From Streptomyces luteolifulvus (GTDB lineage: Bacteria; Actinomycetota; Actinomycetes; Streptomycetales; Streptomycetaceae): 64,000 nt of DNA. The notes beneath the pieces are model-generated. The model did no database searches. It worked only from the letters and a program-made list of their open reading frames with translations, and had not been told where the DNA came from. The translations under genes and the position numbers were made by a program. Shown in pieces: positions 14,817 to 23,300 of the stretch (position 1 is its first letter; every line of letters starts with the position of its first letter). The stretch lies in NCBI RefSeq assembly GCF_008806595.1, contig NZ_VZRB01000022.1, forward strand, positions 1 through 64,000. The letters run 5' to 3'.

Positions 14817-16286
14817 ATGCCTGAACGCCGTACCGTCGCACTCGTCACTCTTGGCTGCGCCCGTAACGAGGTGGACTCGGAGGAGCTCGCAGGCCGCTTG
14901 GAGGCGGACGGCTGGGACCTCGTGGAGGACGCCGCGGACGCGGATGTCGCCGTCGTCAACACCTGTGGCTTCGTCGACGCCGCCAAGAAGGACTCCGTCG
15001 ACGCCCTGCTGGAGGCCAACGACCTCAAGGGGCAGGCCAGAACCCAGGCCGTCGTGGCCGTGGGCTGCATGGCCGAGCGGTACGGCAAGGAACTCGCCGA
15101 GGCCCTCCCCGAGGCCGACGGCGTGCTCGGCTTCGACGACTACTCGAACATCTCGGACCGCCTGCAGACCATCCTCAGCGGCGGCATCCACGCCGCGCAC
15201 ACCCCGCGCGACCGGCGCAAACTGCTACCGATCAGCCCGGCCGAGCGGCAGTCGGTGTCGGACGTCGCCCTTCCCGGGCACGGCGCCGCGGCCGACCTTC
15301 CGGAAGGTCTGGCTCCGGCCTCCGGCCCGCGCGCGCCCCTGCGCCGCCGTCTGGACGGCGCGCCGGTCGCCTCGGTGAAGCTCGCCTCCGGCTGCGACCG
15401 GCGCTGCTCCTTCTGCGCCATCCCGTCCTTCCGCGGCTCCTTCATCTCCCGCCGCCCGAGCGACGTGCTGAACGAGACGCGGTGGCTGGCCGAGCAGGGC
15501 GTCAAGGAGATCATGCTGGTCTCCGAGAACAACACCTCCTACGGCAAGGACCTGGGCGACATCCGGCTGCTAGAGTCGCTGCTGCCCGAGCTCGCCGAGG
15601 TCGACGGCCTCGAGCGGGTGCGTGTCAGCTATCTCCAGCCGGCCGAGATGCGCCCCGGGCTCATCGACGTCCTGACCTCGACCCCGAAGGTCGCGCCGTA
15701 CTTCGATCTGTCCTTCCAGCACTCCGCGCCCGGCGTGCTGCGCGCGATGCGCCGCTTCGGTGACACCGACCGCTTCCTCGAACTGCTCGACACCATCAGG
15801 AGCAAGGCCCCCCAGGCCGGCGTGCGCTCCAACTTCATCGTCGGCTTCCCCGGCGAGAGCGAGGCCGACCTGGCCGAGCTGGGGCGCTTCCTGAACGGCG
15901 CGCGGCTGGACGCCATCGGTGTCTTCGGGTACTCCGACGAGGAGGGCACCGAGGCGGCGACGTACGACGACAAGCTCGACGAGGACGTCGTCGCCGAGCG
16001 GCTGGCGCATGTCTCCCGGCTCGCCGAGGAACTCGTCTCGCAGCGTGCCGAGGAGCGCCTGGGCGAGACCGTGCAGGTGCTGGTGGAGTCGGTGGACGAG
16101 GAGGGTGTCTACGGCCGCGCCACGCACCAGGCCCCGGAGACGGACGGCCAGGTGCTGCTCACGAGCGGCGCGGGCCTCGCCGTCGGCCGTATGGTCGAGG
16201 CGAAGGTGGTCGGCACGGAAGGTGTCGACCTGGTGGCCGAGCCGCTGCAGGGCTCGCTCGCGTGCGGTGAGGAGGCGGGCAGATGA
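14817..16286 (+). CDS. rimO: Ribosomal protein S12 methylthiotransferase RimO
   Basis: 489 aa radical-SAM enzyme that methylthiolates an aspartate of ribosomal protein S12. The N-terminal UPF0004 domain has conserved cysteines in TLGCARNEVDS, NTCGFV and VGCMAERY. The radical-SAM core has CxxxCxxC at Cys193, Cys197 and Cys200 (CDRRCSFC). A C-terminal TRAM domain is present. Compared with the E. coli enzyme (about 441 aa) there is an extra Pro/Arg-rich insert before the radical-SAM motif. The ATG at 14817 is preferred because the promoter ends 7 nt upstream. The stop codon overlaps the pgsA start (ATGA). Confidence 0.95.
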   Translation: MPERRTVALVTLGCARNEVDSEELAGRLEADGWDLVEDAADADVAVVNTCGFVDAAKKDSVDALLEANDLKGQARTQAVVAVGCMAERYGKELAEALPEADGVLGFDDYSNISDRLQTILSGGIHAAHTPRDRRKLLPISPAERQSVSDVALPGHGAAADLPEGLAPASGPRAPLRRRLDGAPVASVKLASGCDRRCSFCAIPSFRGSFISRRPSDVLNETRWLAEQGVKEIMLVSENNTSYGKDLGDIRLLESLLPELAEVDGLERVRVSYLQPAEMRPGLIDVLTSTPKVAPYFDLSFQHSAPGVLRAMRRFGDTDRFLELLDTIRSKAPQAGVRSNFIVGFPGESEADLAELGRFLNGARLDAIGVFGYSDEEGTEAATYDDKLDEDVVAERLAHVSRLAEELVSQRAEERLGETVQVLVESVDEEGVYGRATHQAPETDGQVLLTSGAGLAVGRMVEAKVVGTEGVDLVAEPLQGSLACGEEAGR

Positions 16287-17038
16287 CCGGAGTACCGGCA
16301 TCGGCGGCGGGCGGCGCCTCCGGCACGAACGGTGCGCCCGCGAGCGCGGCTTCGGGTCCTGCCTCCGGTGCAGTTTCCGGTGCCGTCTCCGGTCCGCAGA
16401 ACGGCGGGAAGAGCGCGCGCGGCGGGAAGATCGCGGCCGCCGCGGTCAACCAGGCCAGTGTGTGGAACGTCGCGAACCTGCTGACGATGCTGCGGCTGCT
16501 CCTCGTACCCGGCTTCGTCGCGCTGATGCTGGCCGACGGCGGGTACGACCCGGCGTGGCGCTCGCTCGCCTGGGCGGCCTTCGCCATTGCCATGATCACC
16601 GATCTGTTCGACGGGCATCTGGCGCGCACCTACAACCTGGTCACCGACTTCGGGAAGATCGCCGACCCCATCGCCGACAAGGCGATCATGGGAGCGGCGC
16701 TGATCTGTCTGTCCGCACTCGGAGATCTGCCGTGGTGGGTGACGGGCGTCATCCTCGGACGGGAACTCGGCATCACACTCCTGCGTTTCCTCGTCATCCG
16801 GTACGGCGTCATCCCCGCGAGCCGCGGCGGCAAGCTCAAGACCCTCACCCAGGGCGTGGCCGTCGGGATGTACATCCTGGCGCTGACGGGGTGGCTGGCC
16901 ACCGCGAGGTTCTGGGTGATGGCCGTGGCGGTCGTCCTGACCGTGGTGACCGGGCTCGACTATGTGAGACAGGCCATTGTGCTGCGCCGGCAGGGAATCG
17001 CCGAGCGCAAGGCCGCGTCGGAGGAGACGGAAGCGTGA
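16283..17038 (+). CDS. pgsA: CDP-diacylglycerol-glycerol-3-phosphate 3-phosphatidyltransferase
   Basis: 251 aa membrane enzyme that makes phosphatidylglycerol phosphate from CDP-diacylglycerol and glycerol 3-phosphate. The CDP-alcohol phosphotransferase motif D-x2-DG-x2-AR-x8-G-x3-D-x3-D is complete (ITDLFDGHLARTY, then FGKIADPIADK; about 107-129). Several hydrophobic segments surround it. The first about 50 residues are a low-complexity Gly/Ala/Ser stretch not found in the core family. It overlaps rimO by 4 nt and cinA by 4 nt, so the three are translationally coupled. Confidence 0.93.
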   Translation: MTGVPASAAGGASGTNGAPASAASGPASGAVSGAVSGPQNGGKSARGGKIAAAAVNQASVWNVANLLTMLRLLLVPGFVALMLADGGYDPAWRSLAWAAFAIAMITDLFDGHLARTYNLVTDFGKIADPIADKAIMGAALICLSALGDLPWWVTGVILGRELGITLLRFLVIRYGVIPASRGGKLKTLTQGVAVGMYILALTGWLATARFWVMAVAVVLTVVTGLDYVRQAIVLRRQGIAERKAASEETEA

Positions 17039-17580
17039 ACTCCACGGCCGCCGACGTCGTGCGACTACTCACGGTGAGGGGCGAGACGCTCGCCGTCGCC
17101 GAGTCGCTGACCGGTGGTCTGGTTGCGGCGGACATCACAGCGGTCTCCGGGGCGTCCAAGGTGTTCCGCGGTTCGGTGACCGCCTACGCCACCGAGCTCA
17201 AGCAGGGACTGCTGGGCGTGGACGCCGCCCTGCTGGCGCAGCGCGGCGCGGTGGATCCGCAGGTCGCGGCCCAGATGGCGGCCGGCGTGCGCAAGGCGCT
17301 CGACGCCGACTGGGGCATCGCGACGACCGGCGTCGCAGGGCCGGAACCGCAGGACGACAAGCCCGTCGGGACGGTCTTCGTGGCCGTGGACGGCCCGCTT
17401 CGTGCGGATTCCGGTTCCGCCGGTGGCGGAAAAGTGGAGGCCCTGAGGTTGAACGGCGACCGCGCGGAAATTCGTATGGAGAGTGTACGGAGCGTACTCG
17501 CACTGCTCCTGAGGGAGCTTGCGGGCGAACACAGTGGGAATGAGCGCGCACAGGATACGGAACAGAACGGGGGGTTTTGA
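17035..17580 (+). CDS. cinA: CinA C-terminal family protein (nicotinamide-nucleotide amidohydrolase type)
   Basis: 181 aa, the length of a stand-alone CinA C-terminal domain without the N-terminal MoCF domain. Signature parts are LAVAESLTGGLVAADIT, FRGSVTAYATELKQGLLGV and IATTGVAGPEPQ. The family deamidates nicotinamide mononucleotide in pyridine nucleotide salvage (PncC activity). The GTG start overlaps the pgsA stop and has GAGGAG upstream. The pgsA-cinA-clgR order is conserved among actinobacteria. Confidence 0.9.
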   Translation: MNSTAADVVRLLTVRGETLAVAESLTGGLVAADITAVSGASKVFRGSVTAYATELKQGLLGVDAALLAQRGAVDPQVAAQMAAGVRKALDADWGIATTGVAGPEPQDDKPVGTVFVAVDGPLRADSGSAGGGKVEALRLNGDRAEIRMESVRSVLALLLRELAGEHSGNERAQDTEQNGGF

Positions 17581-17689
17581 TGTTTGCAGCCCTGAGTGAA
17601 CACGACATCGCTCCCCGCACGGCCGCGGCGCAAGGCGGTACGGTGGGGCGTGAAGGATGCGGCTACGCGGTCCGAGGAGGGAGCCACCG

Positions 17690-18070
17690 ATGATTCTGCT
17701 CCGTCGCCTGCTTGGTGACGTGCTGCGTCGGCAGCGCCAACGCCAGGGCCGTACTCTGCGCGAAGTCTCCTCGTCCGCCCGAGTCTCACTCGGCTATCTC
17801 TCCGAGGTGGAGCGGGGGCAGAAGGAGGCTTCCTCCGAGCTGCTCTCCGCCATCTGCGACGCGCTGGACGTACGGATGTCCGAGCTCATGCGTGAGGTGA
17901 GCGACGAGCTCGCCCTCGCCGAGCTGGCCCAGTCTGCTGCGGCCACCCCCAGCGAGCCTGTTCCGGCGTCGGTCCGTCCGATGCTGGGTTCCGTATCGGT
18001 GACCGGTGTGCCACCGGAACGGGTGACCATCAAGGCGCCCACCGAGGCGGTGGACGTGGTCGCCGCGTGA
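17690..18070 (+). CDS. clgR: ClgR, Xre-family activator of clp and lon proteolysis genes
   Basis: 126 aa. The HTH region (LREVSSSARVSLGYLSEVER, then KEASSELLSAICDALDV) is nearly identical in pattern to ClgR of Corynebacterium and Mycobacterium, and the position after pgsA-cinA is the conserved ClgR position. ClgR activates clpP1P2, clpC and lon. The protein ends in Ala-Ala (VDVVAA), the signal reported to target Streptomyces ClgR to ClpP. The ATG at 17690 has GAGGAGGGAG upstream. The frame is open for 11 further codons. Confidence 0.88.
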   Translation: MILLRRLLGDVLRRQRQRQGRTLREVSSSARVSLGYLSEVERGQKEASSELLSAICDALDVRMSELMREVSDELALAELAQSAAATPSEPVPASVRPMLGSVSVTGVPPERVTIKAPTEAVDVVAA

Positions 18071-18127
18071 CGTTCGCGCGGGTGTGACGCAGAGAGGGCG
18101 CCCTGGGCGCCGAGCAACTGTGTGAGG

Positions 18128-18179
18128 CCCCGGCCAGGGCTTCTCCGGGGAGACCCGGAGAGGTGCGGTCGGGGTTTTT
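18128..18179 (+). terminator. Terminator downstream of clgR
   Basis: The outer stem CCCCGGCC (18128-18135) pairs with GGTCGGGG (18167-18174, one G-U) and encloses an inner hairpin CTCCGGG-GAGA-CCCGGAG (18143-18160). TTTTT follows directly. It is a branched intrinsic terminator, about 60 nt after the clgR stop. Confidence 0.8.
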
Positions 18180-18358
18180 CGCATCTGCCGTCGGTGCGGG
18201 TGCCTCCTTGGTCCGTTTGCCCGTACGGGGAGCTGCCCCCATCGTGGAGGGGCGGGTGTCTCCGACGGCCGGGCTGTCCACGGTCGGCCCGTGTGCCGTT
18301 GGTGCGCCCTCCCTGTGGGTAGGCATGGCGGTCTGGCGTCGAGCTGGAGGTGGCGGCC

Positions 18359-18670
18359 ATGTCGGGGCGGGCAGTGCGCTGGGGAGCCGTTCTCGGGTTC
18401 GGAGCGCTGTGGTGGTGGGCTGTGCTCCGGCTCGCGCTGGCGCCGGACGCGGGGGTGCTGGAAGCCGCAGTGGCGGCCGGGGGATGGGGCCTGAGCCTTC
18501 TGCCGGTGCACTGTGTGCCCAAGGATCGGGCCGTGGGTGCCGTCGGTGCCGGGCGGTGGGCCGAGGCATGGCGGGCGGCGGCCGGGCCGACCCGGGCCCG
18601 GCCCGCCGGGGCCCGGACTACCAGGGCATGGCCACGCCGCCGTTCGGACGCAGGATCTGACCGGTCATGA
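18359..18670 (+). CDS. Small membrane-associated protein, unknown function
   Basis: 103 aa, not recognised. The ATG at 18359 has GGAGG 8 nt upstream. The N-terminus is basic, followed by a hydrophobic Trp-rich segment (WGAVLGFGALWWWAVLRLAL) and a second weaker one. The C-terminus is Arg/Pro/Ala-rich and may be an overrun. Its last 53 nt overlap the 3' end of the convergent SDR gene. The good ribosome site and membrane segment argue for a real gene; lack of a known family argues for caution. Confidence 0.45.
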   Translation: MSGRAVRWGAVLGFGALWWWAVLRLALAPDAGVLEAAVAAGGWGLSLLPVHCVPKDRAVGAVGAGRWAEAWRAAAGPTRARPAGARTTRAWPRRRSDAGSDRS

Positions 18671-19382
18671 AGGACGAGGCGTCGGACGCCAGATAGAGCA
18701 CGGCCTGGGCGACGTCCTCCGGTTCGCCGACCCGGCCGAGCGGCGACATCCGGGTCATCATCGCCTCGGTACGCGCCTGTGCCTCGCCCTCGTGTCGGTC
18801 GGTCATGGGGGTGCGGATCCAGCCCGGCGCGACCGTGTTGACGCGGATGCCGCGCCGGCCGACCTCGTTCGCCAGCGTCTTGGTCAGCTGGACCACGGCC
18901 GCCTTGGCAGCGCCGTAGCAGAGCAGACCGGGGCCGCCGGTGTCCACGGCGCCGGACGCCATGGTGATGATGCTGCCCCCGCTGTTCCCGGCGAGCATCA
19001 GGCGGGCCGCCTCCTGGCAGGCGTACAGCACGCCCTTGAAATTGACGGCCAGCACCCGGTCCAGGTCCTCGTCCCGGGTCTCCAGCACCGGGCTGCTGTG
19101 CATGATCCCGGCGACCGCCGCCATCACGTCCAGGCGCTCGCAGGACGCGACGGCCTGCTGGAGCCGGACGCGGTCGGTGACGTCGAGGTGGTGCGTGTGG
19201 GCGGTGCCGCCCTCGCCCTTGATCAGGGTTGCGGTCTCGTGCAGGCCCTGCGGGTCGCGGTCGGCGCAGTGCACGGTGGCCCCGGCCCGGGCGAGCAGCA
19301 CCGCCGAGGCGCGGCCGATGCCGCCGGCGGCGCCGGTGACGAATGCGGTGCGTCCGGTGAGGTCGTACACGCTGACGGCCAT
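18618..19382 (-). CDS. SDR-family NAD(P)-dependent oxidoreductase
   Basis: 254 aa classical short-chain dehydrogenase. The cofactor motif is TGAAGGIG (16-23), the acidic residue after strand 2 is in CADRD (suggesting NAD preference), and the active site is YGAAK, with the upstream ITMASG serine. The substrate is unknown. The start codon is 6 nt after a -10 box, so the transcript is probably leaderless. An operator-like palindrome overlaps the -35 box. Confidence 0.88.
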   Translation of the reverse strand: MAVSVYDLTGRTAFVTGAAGGIGRASAVLLARAGATVHCADRDPQGLHETATLIKGEGGTAHTHHLDVTDRVRLQQAVASCERLDVMAAVAGIMHSSPVLETRDEDLDRVLAVNFKGVLYACQEAARLMLAGNSGGSIITMASGAVDTGGPGLLCYGAAKAAVVQLTKTLANEVGRRGIRVNTVAPGWIRTPMTDRHEGEAQARTEAMMTRMSPLGRVGEPEDVAQAVLYLASDASSFMTGQILRPNGGVAMPW

Positions 19383-19388
19383 GAGGGG

Positions 19389-19418
19389 ACGGTACGAGGA
19401 TTTCTGACGGATCGTCAA
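19389..19418 (-). promoter_or_regulatory. SDR promoter with overlapping palindromic operator
   Basis: On the minus strand, TTGACG (19413-19418), an 18-nt spacer and TACCGT (19389-19394), with the ATG 6 nt further on. A perfect palindrome TGACG-GAT-CGTCA (19405-19417) covers most of the -35 box, as expected for a TetR-type repressor site. Confidence 0.6.
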
Positions 19419-19537
19419 TTGGTTGGCGGCGTCTTGGTGTGGGCTCGTCAATGCGTCGTACGGCGTGGGGTTCTGCGGGATGCGGTGGGGACCGGGGCCG
19501 GTCCCGACTGGCAGCCGGGGCACCAGTACGTGGGGCG

Positions 19538-20284
19538 CTAGCGGGAGCCGTCGCCCTGGTCGGCCACGCGGACCGGAGTGTGGCAGCGCAGACAGGGGCG
19601 GGGCGCACGACCGTACACGAACAGGTCCTGTCCGCGGCTGCCTGTCGTACTGCGGACCAGACGGTCCCGGTTCGCCTCCAGGAGTCGTTTGGCGAGTGCG
19701 GGCAGCCGGGCTGCCCGCTCGGCGGGCAGTGCGCCCACGGGGAGCCAGGGCGTGGCGCCGAGCAGGAAGCAGAGCTCGCTCTTGTAGACGTTGCCGATAC
19801 CGGCGAGATTCCGCTGGTCGAGCAGAGCCTCGCCGAGCGGCCGGGTGGGGTCGGCGAGCAGGTTGGCCAGGGCCTGGTCCGGGTCCCAGTCCGGGCCCAG
19901 GAGGTCGGGGCCGAGGTGGCCGACCGCGCGGTGTTCGTCGGCGGTGCGCAGGAGCTCCAGTACGGGCAGGCGGTAGCCGACGGCCGTGCGATCGGCGGTG
20001 CCCAGGATCGCGCGGATCTGGTGGGCCGGGCCGCCGGTCCAGCGCTGACCGGTCGCGTACACCTTCCAGGAGCCGTCCATCCGCAGGTGCGAGTGGAGGG
20101 TCAGGCCGCCCTCGATCCGGGTGAGGAGGTGCTTGCCACGGGGGGTGACGTCCAGGACGGTACGGCCGGTGAGGTCGGCCGTGGCGTACTTGGGCACCCG
20201 GAGATCGCTCTGGGTCAGCACCTTGCCCGCGAGGGCGCCGTGCAGCCGGCTCGCGGCCTGCCAGACCGTGTCTCCTTCGGGCAT
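19538..20284 (-). CDS. Fpg/Nei-family DNA glycosylase, truncated inside the zinc finger
   Basis: 248 aa as read. The N-terminus MPEGD supplies the catalytic Pro2/Glu3 and Nei-type residues, and the H2TH region is LAGIGNVYKSELCF. The zinc finger starts with CLRC but the frame hits TAG (19538-19540) after GDGSR. Continuing in the same frame past the TAG gives RPTYWCPGCQSGPAP, exactly the missing second CxxC, before a stop at 19448-19450. One G-to-T change (GAG to TAG) would explain this. The product lacks two of four zinc ligands and probably cannot bind DNA normally. It could be a recent pseudogene, a sequencing error, or a readthrough case. Confidence 0.8.
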   Translation of the reverse strand: MPEGDTVWQAASRLHGALAGKVLTQSDLRVPKYATADLTGRTVLDVTPRGKHLLTRIEGGLTLHSHLRMDGSWKVYATGQRWTGGPAHQIRAILGTADRTAVGYRLPVLELLRTADEHRAVGHLGPDLLGPDWDPDQALANLLADPTRPLGEALLDQRNLAGIGNVYKSELCFLLGATPWLPVGALPAERAARLPALAKRLLEANRDRLVRSTTGSRGQDLFVYGRAPRPCLRCHTPVRVADQGDGSR

Positions 20285-20350
20285 GGGTCAAGGGTTGCAC
20301 GGCTGGCCATGCCGGGAGCCGGCCCTGTGTCCGGTGCGGCCCTGCGGGGC

Positions 20351-23300
20351 TCATGCCCGCAGCCTCAGCCCGCGCGGGGTCGCGATGAAGCCTGCTCCCT
20401 CCAGCAGGGTGCCTATCGGGGACGTCAGCGCCGAGACGCCGTTGACCCGCTCCACCGTGACCGTGCCGAGCGACCCCGCCTGGGCGGCGGCAGCCAGGGC
20501 CTCCGCCGCGGCACGCAGGCGTGGGTCGTCGGTGGCTGTGCCGTCCGCATCGTCCGGGGACGCGGGCCAGGCCAGGAGTGTCCTGCCGCCGCGCTCCATG
20601 TAGAGCGTCAGCTCGCCGTCGACGAGGACCACCAGCGAGCCGGCCTTGCGGCCCGGTTTGTGTCCGGCGCCGGTCGGGGGCTCGGGCCAGGGGAGGGCGG
20701 CGCCGTACGCGTTCGCGGGGTCGGCCGCGGCGAGAACGACGCTCCGGGCGGACGCGGGAGGACGGGTACGGCCGGCGAAGGCGGGGGTGAAGCCGGGGCC
20801 GCCCTGTGGCACGAAGCCGGGACCGCTGCTCGGCCGTGAGCCGTCTGGCCGGCGTGAGCCGCTGTCGGTGCCCGAGGTGTCTGCGGGGCCGAGATCCGCC
20901 GTCCAGTCGACGTCGGCTGCGGAGCCGAAGTCGGTGTCGGTGTCGGGTCCGGGGGCGAAGGGGTGAGCGGAGCCGCTGCCGTCGGGTGGGGCGGCGGATG
21001 CACCGAAGCCGTGGGACGGGTTTCCGAAGCTGTGGGAGGCGCTTTCGAAACTGCCGGACGTATCTCCGAAGCCGGGGGCCGGCAGCGGCTCCCCGCGGTC
21101 GCGGGCGTTCGCCACCGCGCGGAGGCGGTCCACCGCGCCGTCCATCGCGAACTGTGCGGCGCCGAGTCCCTCCACGACGTAGCCGCGCCGTGCCTGACCG
21201 CTCTCCTCGAAGGCGGACAGGATGCGGTACGTCGCCGAGAAGCCGCCCTCGACACCCTCCGCGGACACCGCTCCCCGGGTCACCACGCCGTGCCGGTCGA
21301 GGAGTGTGCGGGCCAGTGCGTGGGCCCGCACGGTGGTGTCGGCCTCGCGCTCCGGGAGGAGGGACCAGCGGCCGGCGACGGTCGGCGGGCCGCTGCGGGA
21401 GGCGGGGCGTGCGGCGGCCGTGAGCGAGCCGTATCGCCCGCGCGGGATGGTGCGCTTGGCGCGGTGAGCCGTGGAGCCCGCGGTACGGCCCGAACCGAGC
21501 AGGGAGCGCAGGGGCGCGAGCGTGTCATTGGTGAGACGTCCCGACCAGGCCAGGTCCCAGACTGCGTCGGCCAGTTGGGGATCGGTTGCCTCGGGGTGCG
21601 TGGTGGCACGGACCTGGTCGGCGATCTGACGGAAGAACAGGCCGTAGCCCCCGGAGAGGGCGTCCAGGACGGACTGGTGGAGCGCCGTCAGTTCCAGGGG
21701 GTGCGGCGGTGGCAGGAGCAGTGGGGCCGCGTCCGCCAGGTACAGGGAGATCCAGCCGTCCTTGCCGGGGAGCGCGCCCGCTCCGGCCCACACGACCTCC
21801 CCGGCGGCGGTGAGTTCGTCGAGCATCGCGGGCGTGAAGTGGGCGACCCGGGACGGCAGGACGAGCTTCTCCAGCGCCGACGCGGGCACCGATGCGCCCT
21901 GCAACTGCTCGACGGCACGCACCAGTCCGTCGATGCCGCGCAGCCCGTGGCCCTTGCCGATGTGCTGCCACTGGGGGAGGAACTGGGCGAGGGCGGCCAG
22001 CGGCACCGGCTCCAGCTCGTGCCGCAGGGCGGCGAGGGAGCGGCGACGGAGACGGCGCAGGACCGCCGCGTCGCACCACTCCTGGCCGATCCCGGCCGGG
22101 TGGAACTCCCCTTGTACGACCCGTCCGCTCGCCGCCAGCCGCTGCAGGGCGCCCTCCGTGACGGCCACGCCCAGGCCGAAGCGGGCCGCGGCCGTGGCCG
22201 ATGTGAACGGGCCGTGGGTGCGGGCATGGCGCGCGAGGAGGTCGCCCAGGGGGTCCTTGACGGGCTCCATGAAGGCTTCCGGGACGCCGACCGGCAGCGC
22301 CGTTCCCAGCGCGTCGCGCAGTCGGCCCGCGTCCTCGATCGCCGCCCAGTGGTCGGCGCCGGCGATACGGACCCGGATCGTGCGCCGGGCCGAGGCGAGC
22401 TCCCGGGCCCACTGTGGCTCGGCGCCCCGCTCGGCCAGCTCGGCGTCCGTGAGCGGGCCGATCAGCCGCAGCAGGTCGGCGACGCCTTCCGCATCCTTGA
22501 CACGGCGGTCCTCCGTGAGCCACTGCAGCTCGCGCTCCAGCTCGGTCAGCACCTCCGCGTCGAGCAGCTCGCGCAGCTCCGCCTGGCCGAGCAGCTCGGC
22601 CAGCAGCCGCGAGTCCAGCGACAGTGCTGCGGCGCGGCGCTCGGCGAGCGGTGAGTCTCCCTCGTACAGGAACTGGGCGACGTATCCGAAGAGGAGGGAG
22701 CGGGCGAAGGGGGAGGGCTCGGGGGTGGTGACTTCGACCAGACGGACCTTGCGGGATTCGAGGTCGCCCATCAGTTCGACGAGTCCGGGGACGTCGAAGA
22801 CGTCCTGGAGGCACTCGCGGACCGCCTCAAGCACGATCGGGAACGAGCCGAACTCGCTGGCCACCTGGAGCAGTTGGGAGGCGCGCTGGCGCTGCTGCCA
22901 CAGTGGGGTGCGCTTGCCCGGGTTGCGGCGCGGCAGCAGCAGCGCGCGGGCGGCGCACTCGCGGAACCGGGAGGCGAACAGGGCCGAGCTGCCCACCTGG
23001 TCGGTGACGACCTGGTCGACCTCGCCCTTGTCGAAGACGACGTCCGCCGCGCCGACCGGCGCCTGCTCGGCGTCGTATTCGGTGCCGGCCTTCCGGGGCT
23101 CCTGGTCGAGCAGGTCGAGGCCGAGGAGGTCGGCGTCCGGAAGGCGCAACACGATGCCGTCGTCGGCATGCATGACCTGAGCGTCGAAGCCGTACCGCTC
23201 GGAGAGCTTGGCGCCGAGTGCCAGTGCCCACGGGGCGTGTACCTGGGCGCCGAAGGGGGAGTGCACGACGACCCGCCAGTCGCCCATTTCGTCGCGGAAG

